Assembly (NCBI RefSeq): GCF_034140825.1
Contig: NC_089043.1
Location: 23,832,001-23,896,000, forward strand
Length of the DNA stretch: 64,000 nucleotides
Reading direction: 5' to 3'
Source of the DNA: Oryza sativa Japonica Group
Taxonomy: Eukaryota > Streptophyta > Magnoliopsida > Poales > Poaceae
The notes under the pieces are model-generated. The model was given only the letters and a program-made list of their open reading frames with translations, had not been told where the DNA came from and did not search any database. Positions 33,632 through 45,211 of this stretch are shown here, piece after piece (position 1 is the stretch's first letter; each line of letters starts with the position of its first letter). The position numbers and the translations under genes were made by a program.

Positions 33632-36256
33632 CTAATGCCCAATACCATTGCACAGGTTGCATGGTTCCATAACATTTAATCTAACTGTGGAGGGAACTTT
33701 CCCCACAATGTATGTCTGGATAGCTGAGAGAGCCTTAGGTACTCCCATGAGAACAGCCTTGCCCATTGGAAAGCATGTACCAGGACTGTGTTCAGAACGG
33801 CTAGCAAAGCCAAGGGTTGTGTTCAGTGTAAGGCACTCAAGTGATACTGCGTTCTCGAGGATATGACATGTTAGCTCAACCAAGCTCTTCGCGGAGCAGA
33901 AACCAATAATCGTCACGCTTTTGAGGTGCTCATGACGGTGTTCTTGAATCTGCCTCATATGTGAGGAATCTCTGAATTTCGATTCACGCTTCATTTGTTC
34001 CTTAGATATCTAGAGATGAGAAAAATAATATACATCAATTGATGCTTTTGCCATAGTCACTAGATAGTTTTACAGGATGAAATGAACAGTGAACGGAATC
34101 TTACAGCCAAGAAGAAAGTCTCCAAGAAAGGAGAAGCATCAAGAAAGGAAACCAGAGAAAAATAATCATAAGACGGCGAAACAGTCAATCCAGAGAGAGA
34201 AATACTCAAGTACTTCAGGTAGAGGAATTTGGTAGTTAGCATTGGTGTGTTGACCACCTGCATAAAGATGTATCGGATTAATCAAAGTCCAATGCATGAA
34301 TACTATAATATGCATAACAATAGTCTATATAATCATCTAAACTGTTGGTGTGTAATACCTCATCGAGTGAACATATAGAAAGAGTTTCAAGATTTGACAT
34401 CATGGATGGAAGATTGGCACAGGCATAACAGACAAGGTGTGAACTGAGCATACATAGTTCCTTCACTCGCAACCATTCTCCAAGTGAAAGTTTTACCTTG
34501 TATCCAGTGAAGTAAAAATTGGATACTTTTGGAGCTTTGCTCTCTATAACTCGCATCCTGCTGCATTCTGAAACCTTAAGGTAGCTGAGCTGCTGCAGTG
34601 TGCAAGGTATCTTCAGGCTAGCTATCTTATCACAATATATGAGTTCCAACCACTCCAGAGCAAACAAATTAGAAAGAACACACCCTAACTCATCCCCGGT
34701 GATATGCACAAAAGACAAACATAGCCTTTTAAGGCTTCTCCATGAACCAAGCTCGACTGTGGGACGGAAGGCGCAATGGCCAAGATCAAGAAACCGAATA
34801 TAATTTGCAATCCCATCAGATAGAAGTGAGCATGGGAAGTTGTACTCTTGCACGGTTCCATACAGCATAAGATTGAGTTCTTCAATCCGTGGTGTAATAG
34901 CAAACTGAAGCCAATGATCGACATGATCACACACATCTAGCTCATAGGGGACTTGAAGGTTGAATGTCTTCACTCCAATGCCAGAGTGTTTTTCAAGAAT
35001 GTGGTCAACTTTGCTGATGAAATCTGTTTCAAAAACATATTCATCTAATCCCAGTGTACGCTCGTTAAAGGTGAGGTTGGGATGACATCTCCAGGAACTA
35101 AGAAAGGCACGAGACACACATGCAACACGAGCAGCATCTCGCATTGGCATCAGGGAATGTATATGACACCAGATGTCCTGCATCATGGGATAAAATTTCA
35201 ACATTGCAATGTGAGTTTCAATGGATTGGGTTATTTGATTAGAGGGGGAAAAATAGAGTTTCAATGGATTGGGTTATTTGATTAGAGGGGAAAATAGAAC
35301 CATATGGGGCATCATTCTTTTTCAACCCAGGTGCTATGTGCAAGATTGCACAATGTGCACTAAATTACATATGCGTACTATGCATGCATTAGAATGCAAT
35401 GGCACGCAAATGAAACATTGCATAGAGTTATCTTTTATTGACAGTGTTGTTAGTTGGAATATAATTTAGTTAAGTAGTATTTGCCCTCTGTAGATTTCTG
35501 AAAAACATTAGCAAGGCCCTCTGTACATATTAATTTGAAAAGCTCTAAGTTCTGAGGAATTTGAGTAAATAAGGGATATGCTCTAGCTACTGCTAATTAG
35601 GGAGATAGATCTAGGAAGTTTACTCCAAAATTGTTCCATATTATCAAGGACTCAAATTGCAGCTCGAGAGCGAAAGCCACGATATCTAGAAGAAAACAAA
35701 GCTACTAATGCAGTAAGACTATAATTGATAATGTAAATATAGCACTGAAAGTTTTGCTCATCTGTTCATAACTTTTGTTCTTTAGGCACAGCAGGTGTAC
35801 CAATCTGTGTTAGAGTAGTGATAGTGGTATTTACTTTCAGTATAACTATTCGATTATATCAACATTACATGCCATACCTCTGGAAGGGTTGGCACCGAAT
35901 TTCTCATCCTTTTACCACCCTGAGAATCATCATCATCTTGCTGGCAGTGTGAGCGCTTCCTTTTAGCCGATTTAGCAATCAATCCGCCTGCGCGGTTACA
36001 GATAAATTCAGGCATTAACAGAAGAAAATAAAAACAAAAATAAAAATAAAAAATCGAAGCACACAAACGAGCATAGAGAAATCCAATCGATCTGTCTCCA
36101 TTAACCAAACTTTTGCGTTATAATGCTAATGAGTTTCAGGGTTGAGGGGAACAACTGAGAGGGCAATTAGAAGCGCTTACTGCGGCGGGATTTGTGTGGC
36201 CGGCGACGGCGCGGCCGCCGGGTGGGCATGAGCCGGCTCAGCAGGAGCATGCCCAT
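33632..36256 (-). CDS. F2: F-box/LRR/FBD-like protein, 511 residues
   Basis: Five exons (36256-36181, 35987-35878, 35177-34359, 34257-34105, 34009-33632) with the same phases and nearly the same lengths as F1 and F3. The N-terminus is Arg-rich (MPTRRPRRRRPHKSRR), followed by KSAKRKRSHCQQDDDDSQGG and KRMRN, a likely bipartite nuclear signal. The F-box is split by intron 2 (LPE, then DIWCHIHSLMPMRDAARVAC). LRR-like stretches include LRFLDLGHCAF-type and LEWLELIYCDK-type units. The FBD-like end has HEHLKSVTIIGFCSAKSLVE. The predicted role is substrate recognition in an SCF ubiquitin ligase. No inactivating change is seen in the exons. It is closest to F3. Confidence 0.87.
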
Positions 36257-36754
36257 GGCGGGGCGCCGCGCGACGATCGAGGCAAGGGAATCGAGAGCGC
36301 GCACCCGAAGAATCGCGGGGGGCGGAGCAGAAGGAGATCTCGTGTTGGCGCCGCGCCGTCGGGGAAGCGGAGCGTGACGAAACCCAACTCGACCAGGAAA
36401 ATACTGGTCTTTTTCGGTTTTTCCTCTTATCTTCTCAGAGTCCCCTCCCATGTGGCTGTCTTAATAAATCAAAACAAAGGTTAAAATTTAAATTTTAATT
36501 TTAAAGTTGATTTTAAGGTATTTTCATGTATTTTTTAAGTTTTACCTATAAATTAATTCTTATGGTAATAAACTGTTTTATCTTAATAGAAAATATGGGC
36601 AATCGATTAGGACATCAATATAAAGTACCCCGTCTCTTTGCCAACATGTCGATAGCACGAAGCCCTCTCTCTCTTGTAAGAAGAAAAAATTCATGGTTGT
36701 CATGGTAGTAAATACTGCCAGTACTTGTTAGTTTATTTATAAATAAAAAAAGCC

Positions 36755-37235
36755 ATATCGACAAGGCTAGACATCCCTCGGCTACAGCCGCAAAATTGGC
36801 CTCACACGACACTACTCGAGAACTGGTGGACTTAAACCGTTCGTGCGATGGCTAAGGAGAAAAGAAAGGGCATCAAATCGAGCCTCATCCTACTCTCTTG
36901 GGAAATTTGGAAAGAGAGAAATAGAGAGGTTTTAAGGAACATAGTTACATAGAGACACTGCCGCACGAAATCATTGATAGAGTGACCGATGAGATTTGGT
37001 TATGGCATGCAGGCAGGGCAAAGGGCATTCAATGCCTAATGCCAAACAATTATGAAAGCGCAACCGACAATACGTAATTAGCCTAGTCACAAGACCCACA
37101 CGTCTCTTTTTTTTTAAGCTGCATCATGCCTCACCCGCTTTCTTTTTTTCCTTTCTTGATGCAACCTCCTAGGCACTAAGGCTATTGTACAGTGTTTCCT
37201 TCTCCTTTAATACAAATACACCCTGCAGGATTTAA
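36755..37235 (+). mobile_element. 3' fragment of a LINE (zf-RVT end)
   Basis: A degraded plus-strand frame contains LILLSWEIWKERNREV, the typical tail of plant non-LTR polymerase ORFs, preceded by an ENWWT-like block. It ends with CTTTAATACAAATACACCC, as LINE 3' ends do here, and an A-rich tail near 37235. At least one in-frame stop is visible. It lies between F2 and F3 and represents a separate event from the LINE at 30.9 kb. Confidence 0.6.
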
Positions 37236-37479
37236 AAAAATATAAAAACAAAATGCATGGTGTGTTCCTTGTGCATATGGTTATATTTTTAGATCCTTGT
37301 TGGTTTGTGGTTTTATGTGGTTATCCTAGTTGGTCTGAAATTCGATGTGGCATGTCACACGGACACTAACGTGACGTCTTTAACTAAACTTACACCGACT
37401 AACAAGTGAAATCCACTCAATCATCGTATAACTGGGAGCTTCGCGGGGGAACTAACAGGGAATCAGATTTGTGTTTCTG

Positions 37480-38083
37480 GCCTTGTGGTAGTATTTTTGT
37501 TGGATACATGCACATTACAAGTTACCACATTTGTCCTAAATCTGTTATACTGTTCATGTTGCTTCTTGTTGGCATTATGTAAATCTAATTTTCATGAATG
37601 GGCAATTTGTAAATCCTTACTGCACATCCGTGTTACCCAATCAGTAGATCACAGCATTATCAAATGGAAGTACAAAAGTGAGCAACATTTAACATTTTAG
37701 CCAAATTTACCCATACAAGTATTGTAGTCACAACACATCCAACCGAACTCCAGGTCATTCAAAATCTATATTTTACAGTACAACTTTACAGCACAGTTAC
37801 CCACTATTAGCAGCCCGCTTTGTTGCTGATAAATTACTGAAGAACTAAACACTCACCTTTTTTTTGACCAGGAAAACTGACAGGCATTCGCCCACCAGTT
37901 ATATTTTATATATTATAAGAACACCACAAAAGTCTTACAAAGATTGTAACCAAGAAAGCATACTCCAACTAAACTTTTAACGACCCCAATAATTTAGTAA
38001 ACAGAGCGTGGTTCATCAAAAAGTTGCACAAAATGAGCGTGGACGCGTGGTTCACAAAATGATAATTGATGCCCTATAGCGTT
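37480..38083. other. Duplicated 3' flank of F3 with unoccupied LINE site
   Basis: This segment aligns with the F2 flank (29.5 kb and 33.4 kb parts). At about 37690-37720 it reads AACATTTTAGCCAAATTTACC without interruption, where the F2 copy has a LINE flanked by TTCAGCCAAAT. It therefore preserves the pre-insertion state. Confidence 0.7.
37861..37974 (-). mobile_element. Probable short retroposon 3' end
   Basis: Relative to the F2 flank this is extra DNA. Read on the minus strand it ends TTTTCCTGGTCAAAAAAAA, resembling the poly(A) end of a severely truncated LINE or SINE. A target duplication could not be fixed. Confidence 0.35.
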
Positions 38084-41000
38084 TCATTCACTAGCATCCA
38101 GAACACTTAATCTAACAGTAGAGGGAACTTTCCCTGCGATGTATTTCTGGATAGCCGAGAGAGCTTTAGGCACTTCCTTGAGAATACCAGGACTCTGTTC
38201 AGAACGATTAGCCAAGCCAAGGTTCGTGTTCAGAGTAAGGTGCTCAAGAGATGCTGCGTTCTCAAGAATATGACATGTTAGCTCAACCATGCTCTTCGCG
38301 GAGCAGAAACCGTTGATCGTCACACTCTTGAGGTACTCATATCGGTGCTCCGGAATCTGCCTCATAAGTGAGGAACTTCCAAATATCGATTCCTGTTCTG
38401 CTTGTTGCTGAGATATCTGAAGATGAAAAGTAATAATATACTTGAATTAGTGCTTTCACCAAAGTAGATAGTTTTGCAGGATGAAATGAAAAGTGAATAG
38501 CATCTTACAGCCAAGAAGAAAGTCTCCAATAAAGGAGAAGCAGCAAGAAAGGAAACTAGAGAGAGATAATCATAAGCTGGCGAATTGGTCAATCCAATGA
38601 GAGAAATACTCAAGTACTTCAGGTAGGGGAATTTGGTAGGTAGCATTGGTGTGTTGAACACCTGCATAAAGATGTCTCAGATTAACCAAACTCCAAGGTA
38701 TGAGTACTATAATATGGATAACAAACTAGTCTATATAATCATCTAAAGTGTTGGTGTATACCTCACGGAGCGAACCTATGGAAAGAGTTTCAACATTTGG
38801 CATCATGGATGGAAGAGTGGCACGGGCATAACGGACAATGCGTGAGCTGCGCATATTTAGTTTCTTCACTTGCAACCACTCTCCAAGTGAAAGTTTTACC
38901 TTGTTTCCAGTAAAGTAAAAACTGGATACATTTGGAGCTTTGTTCTCTATAACTCGCACCCTGCTGCATTCTGAAACCGTAATATAGCTGAGCTGCTGCA
39001 GTGTGCAAGGTATCTTCAGGCTAACTATCTCATCGCAATGCCTGAGTTCCATCCCCTCGAGAGCCAACGAATTCAAAAGAAGGCACCCTAAATCATCCTC
39101 CGTGATACGCACAAAAGACAAACATAGCCTTTTAAGGCTTCTCCATGAACCAGGTTCGATTGTGGGACAGAAGGCGCAATGGCCAAGATCAAGAATCCGA
39201 ATAGAATCTGCCATCCCATCAGATAGAAGTGAGCATGGGAAATTGTACTTTTGAGCAGTTCCATACAGCGTAAGAGTGAGTTCTTCGATCGCTGGTGTAA
39301 TAGCAAATTGAAGCCAACGATCAACATGGTCACAGACATCTAGCTCATACGGGACTTCAAGCTTGAATGTCTTCACACAAGTGCCCGAGTGTCTTTTAAG
39401 AATGTGGTCAACTTTGCTGATGAAATCTGTCTCACAAACATGTTCATCCAATCCCAGCGTATCCTTGTTAAAGGTGAGGTTTGGATAACATAACCAGGAA
39501 TTTAGAAAGGCACGAGACACACATGCAACACGAGCCGCATCTCGCATTGGCATCAGGCAATGTATACGGCGCCAGATGTCCTGCACACACCATCATGGGA
39601 TAAAGTTTGGATATTGTGATTGTGATAAACTTTGATTGGGTGAAAAAGCAGAACAAAACCATATGGGGTATCATTCTATCTCTACCCCAGGTATTCACTC
39701 ATGATTGCACAAGTACACTGCATGACATAGGCATATTGAGCATTAGAATGTAATTGTGGTGCCTAAATTAAGCATTCGATATAATTGTTTCGCTCTAACA
39801 GTGTAATTCGTTGAAATATAATTTAGGCAGGCCTTCTGGCATGGTGTCCTAAAAATTGTAGCATGAGTGAAATATAAGAATGAAATGCACATTAGTATGA
39901 AAATTTCCGACGAATTCAAGTAAATATCCTTCGTAGGTAAATAGTATATGAGTCTTGCTTTTGGGGGGAAAAGTTCTTTCTTTAGTAGAATGAAGATGGA
40001 ATGTGCTCGATGTGGAATAGGCTAAGAACAACTTGCATCTAGAGGATTCTGGTAAGAATAAACAGCAAATAGTGGACCTAGACCATGGCATACCAATGAA
40101 ACAAGCGTAACGGGTGTACTAATCTGTGTTGGAGCAGTCATAGTGATATTCCCTTGAAATGTAAATCATTCATTTTCTATGTCATACCTTTGAAAGCAAC
40201 ATCCCTGAATTTTTCATTCTTTTAGCACCCTGAGAATCATCATCTTGTTGGGAGGGTGAGAATTTCCTTTTACCCAATTTAGCAATTGATCTATCTGCAA
40301 GCACATCATGCATGGTTATAGTTAATTCAAACAATAACAGAAGGAAGCGGACAAATCGAAGCACACAAACAAGCACAGGGAAATCAAAATTTTCTTCTGT
40401 TATCCAGCTTTTGAATGCCAATTGAGTTTCCAACTTGTAGCAATCTAAGAGAAAAGAACAATTCATAGTGCGCAGGCGCAAAATTTTGTAAATACCGCAG
40501 TCTCCCCAAAGTGTGTATCTCCTGCACTCCAAAGTATCCAACTGAACAGCAATACATTGGAGCAGACGAATCAGTGAAAAATCACATCCTTCTTTCCCAA
40601 TCCCTAAATTCCCCACTCCTCTCCTCACCCTCACAATTCGGTAAACCCAAGTCACAAGTTTCAGCTCTGGTTGCCATGTTCAGTTAAGTGCCCCATGCTA
40701 TGATAGGCTGCATCACTCTTTCACCAACGAATCAACTATCTCATGTTGTTATAAAAAAAAAAACTATCTCCGTCTCATAAAAAACCAATCCTATTGGATA
40801 TGACACATTTTATTACTATGAATCTGGACATATAGAATATATCACATCCCATCTAGATTCGGTTTTTATGGGACGGGAGGGAGTACATCTCATACAATCC
40901 CCCCCCCCCCCCAATCATGAGAAAATAAATTGTAGATTAAAATTTGTTCAGAAAGACGCCAGTTTGGATACCTAGCCTACTCAAACAAAAACAATGAGGA

Positions 41001-41285
41001 ACACTTAATCTTGTTACCAACCAATGCACTAGGTTTAACCCCCTGATGAAAAGAAAACAGGTTTTTTTTTAAAGAAATCCTACAAAGAAACATACTAGCC
41101 CGGATAGAAACACCATCACGGGCATGGCCGCTTTGTTGCAAAAGAACAATCTGAACAAGTTATATAAGCCGGAGGAGGAGGCCGAGGGAGCTTAGCTTAC
41201 AGCGGTGTCGGTTTCGCCGGCGGCGACGGCGCTGCCGCCTCCGCCGGGTGGGCATGACCCGGTTCATCTCGAGCGTTATCCCCAT
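38084..41285 (-). CDS. F3: F-box/LRR/FBD-like protein, 498 residues
   Basis: Five exons (41285-41201, 40294-40188, 39580-38762, 38661-38509, 38416-38084) with phases identical to F2. The Arg-rich start and KRKFSPSQQDDDSQGAKRMK segment are kept. The residues before intron 2 are LLSK instead of the LPE seen in F1 and F2, so the first F-box residues are altered, while DIWRRIHCLMPMRDAARVAC is intact. The last exon is 45 bases shorter than in F1 and F2, lacking an internal block and the Cys-containing tail (ends VLDASE). It is otherwise open throughout. A role as an SCF substrate adaptor is inferred from the family; weakened SKP1 binding is possible. Confidence 0.83.
40767..40883. mobile_element. 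Stowaway-like MITE in the first intron of F3
   Basis: TA flanks at 40765-40766 and 40884-40885. The ends TCTCCGTCTCATAAAAAACC and (inverted) CTCCCTCCCGTCCCATAAAA are terminal repeats. Just downstream is a run of 14 C residues near 40901. Confidence 0.7.
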
Positions 41286-41588
41286 GGCCGGCGGCGGCGA
41301 CACCCGGAATCGAATCAACTCCGCGCGGTCGCCGTCGCTCCTACTCTCCTTCTCCGCTGTTCTACTTCGATCTAATCTATCGATCTCTCTTGCTATTTAT
41401 TGGCAAATCCTGCGACGAGGAGGGAGGAGGAGGAGATCGTGTTGGCGCCGAACATCAGGAGTCCAGGATGGCCCAGGGGATTATCATTGCTTTTGTTTCC
41501 TTGGGAAGGGCTCCTTTTTACTTCATTTGGATTGTTGGGCCGATTATTACTACGGATTATATTCATTTAATTATGACGATAAATTAAG

Positions 41589-41892
41589 GCCATGTTTAGA
41601 TCTCACACTAAAATTTTTCACCCTGTCATATCGAACGCTTGAATGAAGTATTAAATATAGGCTAAAAAACTAATTGCACAAATTGCGACAATACGAATCT
41701 TTTAAGCCTGATTGTTCCATTATTTGATAATATTGTGCTACATTAAATATTTGCTAACAATGGATTAACTAGGTTTAATAAATTCATCTCGCGGTTTACT
41801 GACGAATTATGTAATTTGTTTTGTTATTAGACTGTGTCCGTATATCCAATGTGACACTGTAGAAATTTTCACGAATGCATCTTAACACAGCG
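41589..41892. mobile_element. Diverged Tourist-like MITE
   Basis: TAA flanks (41586-41588 and 41893-41895). The ends GGCCATGTTTAGATCTCAC and (inverted) CGCTGTGTTAAGATGC, plus an interior TTTAATAAATTCATCTCGCG-like block, make it an older, opposite-orientation relative of the element at 23795-24135. Confidence 0.6.
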
Positions 41893-41895
41893 TAA

Positions 41896-42468
41896 ATATC
41901 TTCGAGAAATTTACTCCTAATTTTACATGAGGTGAACCCAATCTAAACTCTCCAACCGTCGGTAAATTATTCAGTAAAAGTCATTGCAAGAAAAATGTAT
42001 GTCAACGTGCACGGAACTCTTTTAATCATCTGGGTAGATATCTATTCGATTATTCATGTCAACTAAATAGTAAAAAAAAAACGGACAGGATAGGTTAATG
42101 TGTAAGGAGAAATATCAAGTGTTAGAAATGTGAAAATCATGTCTAAAAGTTTTGAAAATTCATAAAAAATATGTTTTGTAAGTTCATTTAAAATAATATA
42201 GATAAATGTAGATGTAAAATAAATTCTCACCAAACTCAACTTCATTTGAGAGAAAAAAACAAAATTCAGGTAAATAGTGTCACGTTACTATTCAAATAAA
42301 GTTGAGTTTAAACTTTAGATTTGATTTTTGTGAGTTTTCAACCCTCAACTCGTTTTCTCTTATGTGTCCTTAGTGTGTAATAAATTAGTACACAAACATG
42401 CAACTTTTAAATTCAACTTGTACTAATATACATATATTTTAAGTTAATTTTGTCATAATTTATAGGAT
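41896..42468. other. AT-rich intergenic DNA
   Basis: No open frame with codon bias, repeat boundary or promoter could be supported. A short minus-strand frame (42063-42245) is a chance translation. Confidence 0.4.
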
Positions 42469-42469
42469 G

Positions 42470-43230
42470 AGTCTACGAGTCAGGCGCCCGATCGGTTTGG
42501 AGAAAAATCGGGCGCTACCGTCAACACCCGATTTACGTGCAAAACTACTTTAAACTGATTTTTCTCTTAAATTACTTATCCAAATCATGATCCGATTGCA
42601 CCATTAAATTCGTTGCAATTAAATATTCAAAACAAGACCACACATGGATATATTCCGACGAATTTTTTTAAGCTTATTATTGAATTATTTTAAAATGTTG
42701 CACAATGTTCCGCTATATATATCGGAATTGTTTCACTAAGTAGATCGAAAATGTTTCACTCGTTTAAATCGGGTGTTGTTTTATCTTATATAAAAACAAT
42801 GTTCCAGTAAATAGCGAAAGAATATTTCAGTTCACTGCAACATTTGATCCATACATAGTAAAATATTATAAGTACACTAGGTGAAACATTTTTCGGTGGA
42901 AAAAAAATAAAACGAATTCTCTTAATATGGGGTTTTAAAAATATGTGGGTTTTTTTGTTGCAATGCAATATTTCACTTCACTGCAACATTGGGTTTATAT
43001 ATAGTGAAACAGTACGAATACACTAGGTGAAACATTTTTTTATGAAAAAAAACAAACCAAATTTCCTTAATAGATGGTTTCCAAAATATGTAGGTGATTT
43101 GTTTTATATGGATAAGTGACAGGTGGGGACACGGGATATGTGGTGGGACCAGGTGGGCACGTGATGGGGGGAGGGGGGAGCGACCGATTTTTTTCCCCTC
43201 CCCCGCGCGCCCGACGTTGAGCATTCTCGC
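42470..43230 (+). repeat. Non-coding repeat with GTTTCAC/TGAAACA motifs, copy 2
   Basis: It starts near GTCAGGCGCCCGATCGG and ends near GCGCGCCCGACGTTGAGC, two inversely related GC-rich ends around an AT-rich body. The body has a tandem pair (about 42820-42960 and 42970-43100) with CACTAGGTGAAACATTTTT. The blocks ATTGCACCATTAAATTCGTT and AATTAAATATTCAAAACAAG are the inverse of blocks in copy 1 at 20570-21350. It is probably a non-autonomous transposon of uncertain class. Confidence 0.5.
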
Positions 43231-43500
43231 AATTTATACAAGTTGAATTTTCAACCTGTCTGTCTGTGGAACGCTATATTTCGTATTAATCATCTTATTA
43301 ATTTTGGTCAACTTACAATAAACGAGTGGATTGTTCATCAATCCCTCTCCGGTGCACATGCTATTTAGATTCCGACGTGGACGGTGCACGTCCAGTCGTC
43401 CACCACCACCACCACGGGTCGGACGCCGTCGTGCGTACATATCCAGACGCAGACGCCGACATTGGCGCACCAAACGCACACACCGCGCGCGTCGGCGGCC

Positions 43501-44937
43501 ATGGCCACGACGCCGTCTCCTCCTCCCTCCGCGACGACGATGCGCGCCGTCCAGTACGACGGCTACGGCGGCGGAGCCGAAGGGCTCAAGGTTACATACG
43601 CCTGCGAGTTTCACTCCCACTCCCAGCTTAGCTTCTGCTTCTCTGGTTTTCTGATGTGTTTGTGTTCAGCATGTGGAGGTGCCGATCCCGTCGCCGAAGA
43701 AAGGCGAGGTGCTGATCAAGATGGAGGCGGCGAGCATCAACCCCATCGACTGGAAGATTCAGAAGGGGATGCTCCGGCCATTCCTGCCATGGAAGTTCCC
43801 ATCAATTCCAGGTACTAGCAATTAAGATTTCAAGATTCAAGAACAGTTATGTCTAGATTTATAGCTAGGATTTGCTTTTTTTAATATATATAGTAGTATG
43901 CAGTATGCACTAGCTAGCAAGTAAAATTTTAAGATTCAAGAACAGCTATGAATTTGGACATATGCGTGTCTATATTCGTAGCTAGGATTTGTTTTTTTTT
44001 TATATAGTAGGATGCACTAGCTAGCAAGCTAAAAGAATAACAGGAGCTAGTGATCGCTAATGTGTATACGTGGTCGAGCAGCGTGCGATCTCGCCGGAAA
44101 AGTCGCGGCGGTCGGCGGCGGCGTGCGCAGGTTCGAGCTCGGCGACAAGGTCATCGCCATCAATTTCCCGGTACGATAGAAGTTTGATTTCTTTCTCTTT
44201 TTTTTCTCTTCTTTTGATCGATCGAGTTGAGTTCAGTTTTTGAGTGTGATTTATCCGAGCAGAGTGGCGGCGGCTTCGCCGAGTACGCGGTGGCGCAGGC
44301 GTCGCTCACGGTGGAGCGGCCGCCGGAGGTGTCCGCGGCGGAGGGCGCGTGCCTGCCGCTCGCGGCGGTGACCGCGCTGCAGGCGCTGAGGGCCGCGGGG
44401 GCCGGCCTGGACGACGCGCCGCCGCCCAAGAACGTCCTGGTCACCGCGGCGTCCGGCGGCGTCGGCCACTTCGCGGTGCAGCTCGCCAGGCTGGGCGGCC
44501 ACCGCGTCACGGCCACCTGCGGCGCGCGCAACCTCGCCCTCGTCGCCGGCGAGCTCGGCGCCGACGAGGCGCTCGACTACGCCACCCCGGACGGCGCCGC
44601 GCTCCGGAGCCCGTCGGGCAGGAGGTACGACGCCGTGGTGCACTGCGCGCCGCACCTCCCCTGGCAGGTGTTCGACCGCGTCCTCGCCGAAGGCGACACC
44701 GGCGGCGTCGTCGTCGACATCACGCCTTCCCCCGCGGCCTTGGCCACCGCGCTGCTGCACAGGGTGACCTTCTCCAAGAAGAGGCTGACGCCGTTCATGT
44801 TCTCGCCGAGCAAGGCGGACATGGAGCTCCTGGTGGCCATGGCGAGGCAGGGGAAGCTCAAGCCCGCCGTCGACTCGTGCCACCCGCTGAGCGACGCCAC
44901 CGGCAAGGTCGTCGTCAAAATCGGAGAAGAAGAATGA
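43501..44937 (+). CDS. QOR2: NADPH:quinone oxidoreductase-like protein, 331 residues
   Basis: Four exons (43501-43590, 43670-43811, 44082-44170, 44263-44937). Exons 2 and 3 are exactly the same length as in QOR1 and QOR3 (142 and 89 bases). The reading begins with a Pro/Thr-rich MATTPSPPPSATT before the conserved MRAVQYDGYGGG; the second ATG is an alternative start. A GroES-like N-terminal part contains KMEAASINPIDWKIQKGMLR, and the NADPH site is VLVTAASGGVGHF. The PGxD-type motif reads PACDLAGK. The exon 4 C-terminus is shorter than its paralogs: the segment that reads SRAEEGWARSM in QOR1 is missing between CHPLSD and ATGKVVVKIG. Expected activity is NADPH-dependent reduction of quinones or reactive carbonyls. 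Confidence 0.92.
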
Positions 44938-45198
44938 GCACGACGCAGGGAGATACCGTTGGATGTTGGAACAGTATGTTCAGTGGCAGCGCACGGTTAA
45001 CTGTTATTGTATGAAAATAATGTTTTTTAAAGAAACACGGTACAAACGTAAACGTTCATGACACGCGTGCACTCACTCCTATAAACACACACGCACACTC
45101 TATCTTTACGAGTACCTCCGAAAGATTGAACCTAATGTTTCAATCATGTGATCACTGTTGCCCACGATTTATTGTAGAACACCTTTGTTTCACAAGTT
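44938..45198. other. 3' flank of QOR2
   Basis: Short AT-rich 3' flank with an ACACACACGCACAC-type stretch. No separate feature. Confidence 0.4.
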
Positions 45199-45211
45199 TA
45201 TCAGGAAATTA

